64,000 nt of DNA from contig JAAVTG010000092.1 of the NCBI GenBank assembly GCA_011947345.1, positions 78,111 through 142,110 of the forward strand, given 5' to 3'. The notes under the pieces are model-generated. The model saw only the letters and a list, made by a program, of their open reading frames with translations. It did not search any database and was not told the origin of the DNA. Source of the stretch: Phytophthora quininea (lineage: Eukaryota > Oomycota > Peronosporomycetes > Peronosporales > Peronosporaceae). Numbering within the stretch: position 1 is the stretch's first letter; every line of letters begins with the position of its first letter. Of the stretch, positions 11,070 through 21,450 are shown piece by piece. A program made the position numbers and the translations under genes.

Positions 11070-11432
11070 TGCCGGGACTTTAGATGAGCAGTAATGCACT
11101 TTGGTACAGATTTGCATGTTTGTATAGGACAAAAAATGGCTTAAGGTTTTACTCGCTTGTATGCAATTCTGCTGTGTCCGCTTGCACAAATGTTATACTG
11201 TACCCAGACAATAACTCCGCGCTGCAATCTGTCGTTTTCATCGCGAAATCTAACTTTGCTTTCCCATTCCTGATTCGGTATATTTTACTAGCCACATGGC
11301 ATTATTTTAATGAACGGTCAGATAGCGCCTTTCTATAGACCGTGTTAGAATTAGTACAAATACTTCATTTTTTAGCTAGCTAAAACACCGGTGTTCGCAA
11401 CAAAAATATTTATTTCAGTTTAGGTGGCCGAG

Positions 11433-12737
11433 ATGGATTCGGCCGAGCAGCAAGCGCCCTCTTCTTCCTCGGCGCCAACTGAGCCGATGGCAGTTGACGA
11501 TATCTCCCTGCGTCGCTGCTGCCGCGTCTGCGCAAGAAAGGCTACAAGTTCTCGTGTACGTGGTGACTGAGAGCCGCCACCAGACTTCTCAATAGACTGA
11601 CCCAAGCCTCTCCCTGTATTGCTCTGTCAGCCTACGCTAAAGAGGACCACGGAAACGCGCTCTACTGCGTCACCTTCTGTGATGTGCTGCCCATCTACGA
11701 GCGCATGTTCGCGGTCGCGGGCGGCAATCGCGTACGGTGCTGAGCCCAATGGGAGCACTACTAGCCACAGGAATAACTTTTTTATGCTGTGCCTTGCCTT
11801 GCTGCAGCTTACAGTGTACGAGTGCCTAGAGAACGGCGGACTTGACGTGATCCAAGTGTATTGCGACGGAGACCAGGAGGAGCAGTTCTTCACCGCAGCA
11901 TGGACAGTGGATGTGCTCACAGGCTCTCCACTGCTTGCGGCCGCGGGTTTCCGTGGACACATTAAAGTGATCAATTGCATTACGCAATCAGTGGTGATTG
12001 TCCTCTCAGGACACGGCAACTCGGTGAACGAGCTCAAGTTTCACCCGGTGGACCCGAGCTTGCTGTTCTCGGCTGGTAAGGACGAATCAATTCGGCTGTG
12101 GAACTCGTTGACGGGCGTGTGCGTGGCGATCTTTGCCGGCCACGTGGGCCACCGCGACGATGTGCTGAGTCTTGATATTCACCTGAAGGGCTCGTGCTTC
12201 GTGTCGTCTGGTATGGACAATACGATCAAGGTCTGGGACCTCGAGGAAGATGTGGTGCAGATGGCAATCCGCAAGTCTTACACAGAGCCTCGCCCGAAGG
12301 ACCGCCCGTTCGACACCAAGTTCATCCAGTTCCCAGCCTTCTGCACTAGCAAGGTGCACGCGGACTATGTGGACTGTGTGCGCATGGTGGGTGATCTTGT
12401 CCTGTCCAAGTCGACGGGTAACAAAGTGATCTTCTGGAAGCCCAACCCTTCGCGGGGCAAGGACGCTGTCACGGTGCTGCGTGAGTACCATTACAAAGAT
12501 GCGGACTTGTGGTTCATGAAGTTTGGCCTCGACTCGCAGCTGGAGGTGATGGCGGTGGGCAACAAGAAGGGTGTAGTGAGCGTCTTTGACCTGGATGCCG
12601 AGTCGGAACGCGCGGTTTGCAAACTGACGCACAACAGCTGCAAGAGCACGGTGCGTCAAGTGTGCTTCAGCAAGACTGGCCGAACGATCATCACGTGCTC
12701 CGATGATGCAACCGTTTGGCGCTGGGATCTGCACTAG
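11433..12737 (+). CDS. EED: Polycomb protein EED (PRC2 WD40 subunit)
   Basis: This is a WD40 propeller related to EED/ESC/FIE, the PRC2 subunit that binds trimethylated H3K27 and stimulates the EZH-type methyltransferase. Diagnostic stretches include LSGHGNSVNELKFHPVDPSL, LWNSLTGVCVAIFAGHVGHR, HADYVDCVRMVGDLVLSKS, VIFWKPN and the C-terminal DDATVWRWDLH. I infer three exons: 11,433-11,555, 11,631-11,731 and 11,808-12,737, with introns 11,556-11,630 (75 bp) and 11,732-11,807 (76 bp), both GT-AG. Exon 2 supplies YAKEDHGNALYCVTFCDV and FAVAGGNR, matching the first blade. Exon 1 needs one extra C at a CCC run (about 11,507) to stay in frame. The protein is about 385 residues, near the usual family length of 370-440. 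Confidence 0.85.
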
Positions 12738-12923
12738 GCAAGCACGCGCAGAACTCCTGCACGGAGAGTGGCAAGTTTTGGTGATGGCGCGAATAATTCA
12801 GTAGTTGTCGAATGTATTTACCACTATGCGCCTTGACTTAATTAAGCTATACGATGGAATCTGTACAATCTATTATGAGGCTTTGTCAAGTCTCTGGGGA
12901 ATTCAAACTTCTGAACTGATGCG

Positions 12924-15900
12924 ATGGCGCCCAAGCGCAGAAAGCAGGATAGCAGCCTCTCATACGCCGCTGCAGAACGCCCGCCACCCGCGAAGGCCCC
13001 CGTACAGCCACATCCAGCGCAGTGCCGCCCTCCGCGCGTCGCTTTGGCTTCAAAGGGCCGTCAATCTCCCAGCTGCCTACCACACGAGCATCCGCTGGTA
13101 CCCATCGCCCTGCAGCTTCGTTGGGCGGCGTCGACGCGCTGGAAAGCGGGACGATTGAGCTGGACATCCATGTACTGGAGACTTTCTCTGCGACGTTCAG
13201 CCAGGAGATGCTGGCGACGCTGGAGCAGCTGCTTGCGTTCCGGCACAAGACCAACAAGTTCGCGGTGAAGGCGCGCAAGGAGGAGCAGATCGCATACATC
13301 AAGCAGCTTAAGGCGGCGGTGCGCGATGTGGCGGAGAAGGCTCAGGAGTTCAGCAAGCAGTCGGCAGCCATGGACGACAAGCTAGCGGTGGAGAAGGCGA
13401 CGCTCGAGAGGAGGCTGGCAGTGCTGCACCAAGCGGCTAGAGATAAGGACCAATCGGAGGCGGAGATGCGGAAATTGAACGAACAACTAGGCACTATGAA
13501 GAGCAGTGTCACGAGACTGCATGCGTCGGAGAGCGAGGTGGCGAAAAGCAATGCGATGCTGCGAGACAGCGCGGCGAAGCTCGAGATCCAACTGGAGGAG
13601 GCCCAGAAAGTGAACGAACAGTTGAAATTGGAGCTGAAAGCACGCGAGGATCGGCTGGAGGACCAGTCACGTCATTACGAAGAGAAGAAAATGAACTGGA
13701 GCACTTTTACGAGAAGAAAGGGCTGGAGGAAGACAAATCTAAGCAGAACGAGCTGGATCAGCTACAGGAACAATTGAGCAAAAGCCGAGAAGACCTCACT
13801 TCTATTCAGAAAGACCTCGGCACCTATAAAAGCAAGGCGGTTGAGTGTGCCGACAGCTTGAACAATGAACGCGAACGACGTATCAAGACGGAGATGGAAA
13901 AATACAAACTGGAGGCAATAAATCAGTCTTTGGAGGCTCGTGTGAGCAGTGTAACAGCAGAAGTGCTCGAGCTAAAGGAAAAACTCCAGCACAAAGATGA
14001 AGAAGTATCAAATCTTGTTAAGAGCCTAACCGAGATCCAGAAATTCAACGCCTCTACCAGCACGAAGGTGGAAGCAGACAAAAGAGATTTGGCAGACAAA
14101 GTGGAGAAATTGCAAACTACAATTCGAAACCTCGAGCGACAAGATTCCGTGAGTACAAGCACGATTCGAGATTTGCGAAAACAACTAGAGGTGCGTAGCC
14201 GACTGCCATGTCCTTTGATGTTCTTTCCTAATGGACTTTGTATGCATTTCAGCTGGAGTCAAAGTCAAGGCAAGCTGCCGTAGAAAGCCAGAAAAAATGC
14301 ATGATGAGATGAAAGAGCTAGAGATTAAGCTGCAAGAGAGCTCACAGAAAGTTGGCGTTGAAGGTGGTGTCCGTCAGATGCTGGAGGATCAAGTGCGCGA
14401 GCTCCGTACGGAGCATGTCGCTGTGAATGCCCAAATGGAAGCTGTTAAAATTGAGATGAAGCGTCTACAGTCTGTGAACCAGGGCTCGAAGGAAGAACAC
14501 CAGTATCAAGTTGTTACGCTACAAGATAGGTTTCAGCAAGAACGAGACAACTTCAGGCGCCAAATCGATAAGTTGCAGGAAGAGAAGGTGAGCGTCGAAA
14601 GTGAAGTGAAGACGCTACGAGAGCGAGCTTCAAGTGTGCGAGATGAAGACCTTGAGGAGTTATGTGAGGTGAAACGTGAGGCAGATGTATTGCGTCGACG
14701 AATGAACGAGCTCACAAACCAGGGGGCGCAGTCAATCGCACAAAAAGACAGATGTATTATGGAGCTGCAGGAAAAGATCAAGCAAGGGGACAAAATGCGA
14801 AGGGCGATGCATAACACTATCCAGGTAAGAGAAGCTCGTATACGGTTACCCAGGACATTTCTTAAGCCTGTTTGTGCAGGAACTTCGAGGAAATGTTCGA
14901 GTATTCGCACGAACCCGCCCATTCTTGCCATCTGACCAGTGTGATCCATCGACAGCCGTGCCAGTGATTTCGGTGGATTTTGATGGGGAGAGTTTAAAAC
15001 TACAGCGACCAGGAAAGACCCTTGGAGAGCCCGACACGTTTTCATTCACCTTCGACAAAGTATTCCCTCCATCCTCAGGCCAAGACGCGGTCTTTGAGCA
15101 AGTATCTGAGTTTGTTCAGTCGTCTCTTGATGGATACCATGTTTGCTTGTTTTCATATGGACAGACTGGGTCAGGCAAAACACACACGGTAAGTGATCGC
15201 GACCCACCAAATCATGCGGTTGGATAGTTGTTTAACTGGCGCATGTGGACGTTGGTGATGCTACTAGATGCAAGGAAGCGGCAATGGCCAAATGCGTGGC
15301 ATCATTCCGCGTGCCATCGAGATGATCCTGAACGAATGCGAAGTTCTCAAGCACCAGGGGTGGAATTACTCAACACAGGTTTCGTTTCTGGAGATTTACA
15401 ATGAAACATTGAAGGATTTACTTGCACCGAAGCACAACAATGACGAGAAACTCGGCATTAAGAAGGATGCTAAAGGTGGAGTGTACGTTCCAGGACTGAC
15501 AATGGCAGATGTCTCTGCAGTCGATCAAGTCGAGTCACTCATGGACCGGGCTAGCAGATCGAGAAGCGTTGCCTGTACGGACATGAATGCACAGTCGTCT
15601 CGTTCGCACAGTGTTTTTACGCTACACCTACAAGGGGTCAATGACAGGGACGGCGTTCAACTCAACGGTCAGCTGAACCTAGTTGATCTAGCAGGCAGCG
15701 AGCGCGCTTCTCGTTCGAATGTGTCAGGCGATCGCTTGAAGGAAACCCAAGCTATTAACAAGAGTCTTAGTTGTCTGGCCGATGTCTTCAATGCAATCGG
15801 CAACAAAGCGTCTCATGTAAGTGCCCCTAGATGCCAGGAGAGGTGAACTCTGCATGACTAATGCTTTTTGCTGATCATAGATCCCATTTCGCAATTCCAA

Positions 15901-16075
15901 ACTTACGTATCTACTGCAAAGCAGTCTGTCTGGAGATGGAAAAACACTGATGATGGTCAACTTATCGCCGACGATAGAATCAGCCAGCGAAAGCCTGTGC
16001 TCCTTGCGGTTTGCAAAGCAAGTCAATCAGTGCGAACTGGGTAAACCGAAGCGCCAAATCAAGCGACGCTCATGA
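12924..16075 (+). CDS. Kinesin-14, C-terminal motor
   Basis: This is a minus-end-type kinesin with an N-terminal tail, a long coiled coil (about residues 90-610) and a C-terminal motor (about 614-950). The neck/motor start is [15 protein letters not shown]. The P-loop is [10 protein letters not shown], switch [11 protein letters not shown] and switch [11 protein letters not shown]. It would bind microtubules, typically in spindle or axoneme-associated bundling. Introns: 14,191-14,252, 14,825-14,879, 15,189-15,267 and 15,817-15,880; all are GT-AG and restore the motor reading. The coil is broken in three places (near 13,020, 13,690 and 14,295). At 14,295 an A6 run needs A7 to continue. The total is about 960 residues. 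The start at 12,924 is the first ATG with an MAPKRRK basic tail; the short frame switch near 13,020 makes the N-terminus less certain. Confidence 0.85.
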
Positions 16076-16253
16076 TCAGCTGCGGCGCGGACACACTACA
16101 AGCATTATTATTCGGCGCCTGGTTATCATTGACAACTTGTGAACCTGCGGTGATTGCAGCGATTTTCAAAGGCTGTCAATTTGCCATATTTTTAACGGAA
16201 ATGTACCATCGTTGTTGGACGTTGTTGGTGGTTTCTCATTTTGTCATATCGCG

Positions 16254-16993
16254 ATGGGGCCCAAGAAGGAAAAGAAAGGGAAGAAGGCAAAGGAGAAGAA
16301 AGGTAGTGCTGCCAACGCGGGCGCTCGTTGACTGACTAGAGGTTGCATTAACTCCGTTGACGATAGATGATGGAGCCGAGAACGGCGGAGTGTTGTCGGC
16401 CGAGGAGCAAGCGAAGTTGTTCCAATCAGCGAACCGGTCGCTGCAGATGCAGTTGGCAGAGCGGCATGAGATCGCTGTGAAGACACTCGAGTCCAAGCGA
16501 GAGCTACAAGAACGCGTGGCAGACCTTCAGAAGGACTTTGAGCGGGAACGTAAGGAGACTTTCGGGATCACTCAGGACATGACGCGCCAGTACAAGAGCA
16601 TGCAGGAGGAGTTGCTGAATCGCGTGAACACGTTGGAAAACACCAACACGGAGCTACGGGACCAGCTAGGTATGACATACCAACGTGCTCGATGGGCTCG
16701 ACGCATCGTGTACTGACAGCTAGTTTTCCTGCGCAGAGCTGGCTCGAGTCAACTTTGAGGAGATGAAGCACGACAAGGACCGCATCATCGCCGCCAAGAA
16801 TCTCGAGATCCAGGAGCTCAAGGCCAAAATGGAGGAGATGGCGCAGGAGTTTGGCGACATGCTCAAGGAGACGCTGGACAAGATGCGGGAGCGCATCGAG
16901 ATCACCAACACGAGCTTCGAGAACGATGGGGGCTCGCTGCCCATGATGCGCCGGCTGGAAGAGTTCAGTCTGGGATCGCCCGCCAAGTCCTGA
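16254..16993 (+). CDS. DRC12/CCDC153-like coiled-coil protein
   Basis: Three exons read cleanly: 16,254-16,302, 16,367-16,669 and 16,737-16,993, with 64- and 67-bp GT-AG introns in phases 1 and 1. The protein of about 200 residues begins with a Lys-rich MGPKKEKKGKK tail and is then almost all coiled coil. Stretches such as ITQDMTRQYKSMQEELLNRV and EFGDMLKETLDKMRERIEIT fit the CCDC153 family, a subunit of the nexin-dynein regulatory complex of motile cilia. In an oomycete this would serve zoospore flagella. The assignment rests on overall pattern and length and is less firm than the kinesin next to it. The 175-bp gap after the kinesin stop could hold its promoter. Confidence 0.65.
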
Positions 16994-17212
16994 GGCCCTG
17001 GTCAAGTAAAACCGTGCTGAAAAATGCCAAGGATTGGGTTTGGCCGGAACGAGTTTGTAGTCCAAGTAGACGCACTCTGAAAGTGATTCCGCACTCGAAG
17101 TCCGGTCAGAACGAGTTCTGAGTGTTCAGGAGCCCGCGCGCTTTAGTCGATAAATAGCATAATCTTTATAACATTTGAATACGGTTTTGCCGACAACTCC
17201 ACTTGCTTCATC

Positions 17213-18364
17213 ATGCCTGACACTCCGTCGGCGCGCGGGCCGACAGCCGGTTTGTCTGCAACAACATCTCGCCTGCGATGGATCTTCGTGTCGCTCGTCG
17301 CGCTCTCAGTGGTGAGCGTACTGGTCGTGTCGTCTCGGATGGGGCTCACCACGCAGCACCTGCAGAAAGAGGCCACAACCACATTAAAGACACCCCAAGA
17401 CAGGAAGCCAACAGAGGAGACGACAGCGGCCAACAGCACACAGAACGATGATCTAAGCACGAGTCTGGCAGCACCAGCGCTTACAGATCCAGCAGCGACG
17501 GAAACAAGTGCAGTCGCGCACGACATGGCCATCATCCCTCGCATCATCCACCAGTCGTGGAAAGACATTGACAGGATCCCCACGCGCTTCCAGCCTTGGA
17601 TGCAGAGCTGGAGGAAGCTGCATCCGACGTGGACCTACGTGTTCTGGACGGATGAAGACAATCTCCGGTTATTCGAGCAGCTATATCCGCGTTATCTACA
17701 CGTCGCCAGAGCTGTTACGAAAGTGAGTCTGGCGGACATGGCACGATATGCGCTGCTGCACCGAGTGGGAGGGCTATATGTTGATGCAGACTTTGAGTGC
17801 TTGCAGCCATTTGACAGATTGCACCAGCAGCACAAGCTCTTCCTCAGCTCCGAGCCGCTCGTCCACACCGTGTTGCTGGAGAAATCCGACTCGGCCGCGC
17901 TCTGCAATGCGCTGATGGCGTCGGCCCCTGGACATCCGTTTTGGCTGCGCGTGCTGGAAAACATCAAGGACAAGTTCGACCGCGAACGTCTGCGCAGCGA
18001 TGCCGTAGCGCTCACTGGACCAAGGATTGTCAAGGCCACGTACCTGGCGGACCAGTCCGCGTTTGACGAGTCAGGGATGACTGTGCTGTCGTCCGAGTAC
18101 TTTTACCCCGAGGTAGCGTACTGGAACATTGGGTCGATGGAGGCGGCGTGCAAACGAAGGAAGGACACTGCTGCGAAGGAAGCGTGCGCGTGGCTGCGGA
18201 AGTTCCCAGAAGGCGAGTTCACTGCCAACACGTTTGCCAGTCACCATTGGCAATGCACGTGGTGCAGAGACGCCCACTTGGACGAGTACGCGCCTCTGGA
18301 TGATATCTTCGAGTCTCCGCCCAAGCGGCCCAACATCACTTCAACAGGAATTCACATGAAATAA
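17213..18364 (+). CDS. GT32-type glycosyltransferase, type II membrane protein
   Basis: An uninterrupted 383-residue ORF. One hydrophobic segment at about residues 22-42 follows a short cytosolic tail, then a Thr/Ala-rich stem (50-105), then a catalytic domain. IPRIIHQSWKDI, SWRKLHPTWTYVFWTDEDN, ADMARYALLHRVGGLYVDAD and the DxD motif (D191-A-D193) are typical of the Gly_transf_sug/GT32 family, which includes Och1-like mannosyltransferases and other Golgi sugar transferases using a nucleotide sugar and a divalent metal. Later features are GPRIV near residue 268 and a Cys/Trp-rich HHWQCTWC near the end. The substrate cannot be deduced. The stop codon lies six bases before an inserted inverted-repeat element. 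Confidence 0.8.
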   Translation: MPDTPSARGPTAGLSATTSRLRWIFVSLVALSVVSVLVVSSRMGLTTQHLQKEATTTLKTPQDRKPTEETTAANSTQNDDLSTSLAAPALTDPAATETSAVAHDMAIIPRIIHQSWKDIDRIPTRFQPWMQSWRKLHPTWTYVFWTDEDNLRLFEQLYPRYLHVARAVTKVSLADMARYALLHRVGGLYVDADFECLQPFDRLHQQHKLFLSSEPLVHTVLLEKSDSAALCNALMASAPGHPFWLRVLENIKDKFDRERLRSDAVALTGPRIVKATYLADQSAFDESGMTVLSSEYFYPEVAYWNIGSMEAACKRRKDTAAKEACAWLRKFPEGEFTANTFASHHWQCTWCRDAHLDEYAPLDDIFESPPKRPNITSTGIHMK

Positions 18365-18370
18365 GTTTAA

Positions 18371-19117
18371 CAAGGATTGCCTGACTCAACCAGACCATTT
18401 TTCGTAGTGGGTCGAAAACTAATTTTACCAAAAAGATATGAGGCATCGTTAAGCTGTGTCAATACATCATGCCATGGTATAAAAACATAATGGGCTAGAT
18501 TGTACCGCGGAATAGCGTCCATCCACCTTCAATCACATGATATGTAGGAGGTGGCAAGTTCAGAGTTTTGAAAAATTGTCGGTATGTCTCTAAGTGTTTC
18601 GTTAAAATGATGGCACCTTAGCCAAAACTAGTTATACACATCCAATCACAGAGCTTTCAATATTGCCTAAACGTTTGCGTTAAGGTGTGTATTCACGTGT
18701 AGCACTCTAGATGCCCCGCTAAAAACAGCTTCTTGAAGAAAAACTCAAAATGACCAACTATGCTATCGTTTTAGACATGTTATATCTTCAGGAACTATTA
18801 TTATTTTACTTAGACAACTAGATATGGCATAGGTAGCCCAAGAACAAAGACACCATGTGAAAATAATTCCAATCGAACGAAATGTTTATTTTGCCTATAG
18901 AAAAGTCGAAGCCATTTTGCTCGGAATGCCATGTTTGACCTACGATAATTCAATAACCAAAACAGATCCGATCATGCCACTACCCCCACTTCTCTTAGAA
19001 AAACGTCAATTTAATGGCATAAAAATATTGTGAGCTAATTTACAAAACTGGAGATTTTAGTTTTCGGGCTACCCCGAAAAATGCCGTTTTCGGTCTGGTT
19101 GAGTCAGGCAATCCTTG
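18371..19117. mobile_element. 747-bp non-autonomous element with 26-bp perfect TIRs at TTAA
   Basis: Bases 18,371-18,396 (starting CAAGGATTGCC) are the exact reverse complement of 19,092-19,117 (ending GGCAATCCTTG). Both ends are bordered by TTAA (18,367-18,370 and 19,118-19,121), as expected for a TTAA target duplication; a TA or TAA duplication is also compatible. The interior is AT-rich and has no ORF of note. TTAA duplications are the hallmark of the piggyBac superfamily, so this may be a piggyBac-like MITE. It lies directly behind the GT32 stop and may supply its 3' UTR. 19,122-19,460 shows no gene; an ATG at 19,155 opens a short signal-peptide-like frame that stops quickly. Confidence 0.75.
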
Positions 19118-19460
19118 TTAATAAAGGAATCTTTTCAGGATCCACTTTGACTTGATGGCGGTGAGGCTTCTTCCTTTGCTGGTGGCGAGTTGCTTGGAGC
19201 CTGGACACGAAAAAGTCAACTAGCGCGCAGATTTCGGTTAGCAAGATATCTAAGGGTGTGTTCGCGATGGCAAGACTATAGGGATGTCAGAGAGATGATA
19301 GCGTTCCAGCGGAATCACCTTCTCCGAACGCTTCGTTCATGTTTGTTATGTTCTTATCTAGAGTGGTTTCCCCTTGGATTAGGGACACACAGTGCTGGAC
19401 GCTTCACACTTCTCAATATCCTGAAGACCTAACAAGCTGAAAGCCAGACAACCCTAGACC

Positions 19461-20336
19461 ATGGACAAGAAAGGTAGTAGCGCGCAGCCAAAGGTGCTAA
19501 GACGCTACCCAAGGACGCAGATGAGGATAAGAGTCACGGGCCACTTGGACGGTGATCGAAGAGTTCGATCTGCTGCAAGCGTTCGAAGAGGCGCACAAAA
19601 ACCCGAACATCGCCACCGACAAAGGCTTGAATGTGACCAGATGGAACACGTTGAAGGACAGGCTGAACGCCAAGCACAAGCTAGAGATGGACCAAGGTGC
19701 TGTAGTATCTACGCACTTTTTTTCTTTCCATTGTACGGCTTTCGTTATGTATGATCAGAGGCCAGTACAATGCCAAGGTGTCGCGGTTGCTGCAGGACTA
19801 CGACCTGTATACGGAGCTCAAAGGGAAAAGCGGCGTCGGCGTTTGCCCAGAGGATGGGAAGCTGTCTTTCACTGGGGCAGTGTGGGAGGAGTTGGAGAAC
19901 GCAAACCCAAAGAATATCACGAGCAAAATCCGACAGTTCCGTGACAGTGGAAATGAACACGAGCTGGCATGCTACTTCGCTGCAGGTTCGCACGAAGAAA
20001 TTGCTTCTGTGTATAATATTTATTCTAGTTATTGCTTAGGTTTGCTGAAGGGAATTCACGTACCACTAGAAGCGCAGCTGATAGTGCTGTTCTCATGCTA
20101 ATAAGCTAGCGAAGCGTGCGTCATCCGCACCACATCCTGCAACCCTCACCAACGAGGCTGAGTCGGGGTCCGACGAGAATGGCCGTACAAACACAAATGA
20201 GTCCGGCAACGAGAGTGTGTCCACAGCTGATGCTGGTGCTGGACGGAAGCTTCCTCCGAGCCATAGACAACGCCTGATTAACGTGAAGAGAATTCGAGAT
20301 GGGGCTTCAAAGCACCACCGCAGTCAGAAGAAGTAG
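19461..20336 (+). CDS. Myb/SANT-like DNA-binding domain protein
   Basis: The Myb_DNA-bind_3-type domain is visible as ATWTVIEEFDLLQAFEEAHK, then LNVTRWNTLKDRLNAKHKL, then the continuation YNAKVSRLLQDYDLYTELK and the segment with AVWEELENANPKN. I infer introns 19,697-19,760 (64 bp) and 19,986-20,109 (124 bp), both GT-AG, with a last exon that is Ser/Asn/Glu-rich and ends in a basic RSQKK tail. Two one-base losses (a CCC run near 19,510 and a GGG run near 19,540) split the N-terminus. Such proteins occur as ordinary genes and as the second ORF of PIF/Harbinger transposons; no Harbinger nuclease is visible nearby, so I cannot tell which this is. Confidence 0.55.
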
Positions 20337-20502
20337 CGGGTTTCCTCAAGCTTGGGGGTCGAGACCAAGCACCTGCAGGAATTGCTGGTGACAGCAAAAA
20401 CTTACTTCGAGTTCAAGATGGGTCATGCGATGGACGCTGAGGTCGCTTTTTCACGTCCACCAACTCTTTCTGAGCTGCTTTGTGAAGCAACTGATGCGGT
20501 TG

Positions 20503-21450
20503 TGTGGTGTAGGAATTACTCCACTTGGCAACGTAGCCTTAATACACAGTAGCCCCTGCCCACAACAACCTGTCTCTCCCTCTTGCGAAGGTTCGACGAG
20601 AGTTGAGGCTTCGCCTGAAGGACGCCCAACTCGACTCACCCAGAGCCAGTCAAACGCACTTTTCTGCGATGTTTCGGCCAACCAAACAGCGCCACTAGCC
20701 CCGAGCTTTGGCTAGGACGCTTAACACACGATAAACTCACTCAAACTCCGGGGTTCCTCTAAAGAGAAGCCACGCCTGGGAAAAGCGCTTCCGGAGCCGC
20801 CGCAGCAGAGCTACGGCTAATAGGGTCGGGGTGGAGGCGAATAGGCTCTCCTTGATAATATAGCGGCTTAGCACGTGCCGCAAATCACTCCCTTTCGGGT
20901 AACACACACTTCTTGCCCTTGCCAACAAACGCTAGCACACACTGTTCACCACGTTCGCCGAACTGGCATAATCCAAACTACACACACACGTCTTACCCTG
21001 GGAGTTCAGAAGCTTGTGCGGCTTGTGTAGTCGGTGGAAAATACTGTTCTGTTTAGTGTGGCCCTTCGTTCTTATCATCTCCTTTGTCTTTCAATATGTC
21101 CTATACAAATATACAGTGAACGAAGGTTCATTTTGGATCTCGTCACCCTTTGCGAAGACTCGAATCGTCGCCGTCCACGGGAGTTGTGAAACCTCGCAGG
21201 TGCCTATAATAGGACCAACCAACCTAAAATAGTCCGTTCCCGTCCTGAACTAGGAAGTCATCTTAATCCCAGATCAGTGGTCCCATCTTAGTGACGCATG
21301 GGCCACTATCTCCAGGGGTTCGTCAGCGCGATTTTGACTCCGCTTCAGTATACCCCTGGCACACCCAGTACTGCAAATGTTCCACTTGCGCCAGGCTCCC
21401 AACGGGCTCAATCATCGAACGGTAGCGTAGCGAAGAATCGCTACACCACA
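20503..21450. mobile_element. LTR-like segment with TGTGGTGTAG...CTACACCACA ends
   Basis: A 948-bp segment begins TGTGGTGTAG and ends CTACACCACA: a 10-bp inverted end of the TG...CA kind seen in LTRs. It has no coding capacity. The five flanking bases differ (GGTTG on the left, TATGT on the right), so it is not a clean solo LTR. It may be one LTR of a decayed retrotransposon whose interior lies on one side. TGTGGACCACG just right of it could be a primer-binding site, but I could not match it to a tRNA end. Confidence 0.4.

Noticed and set aside
12087..12734. 215-residue minus-strand frame
   Set aside because: Antisense to the EED WD repeats, which are conserved in the plus frame.
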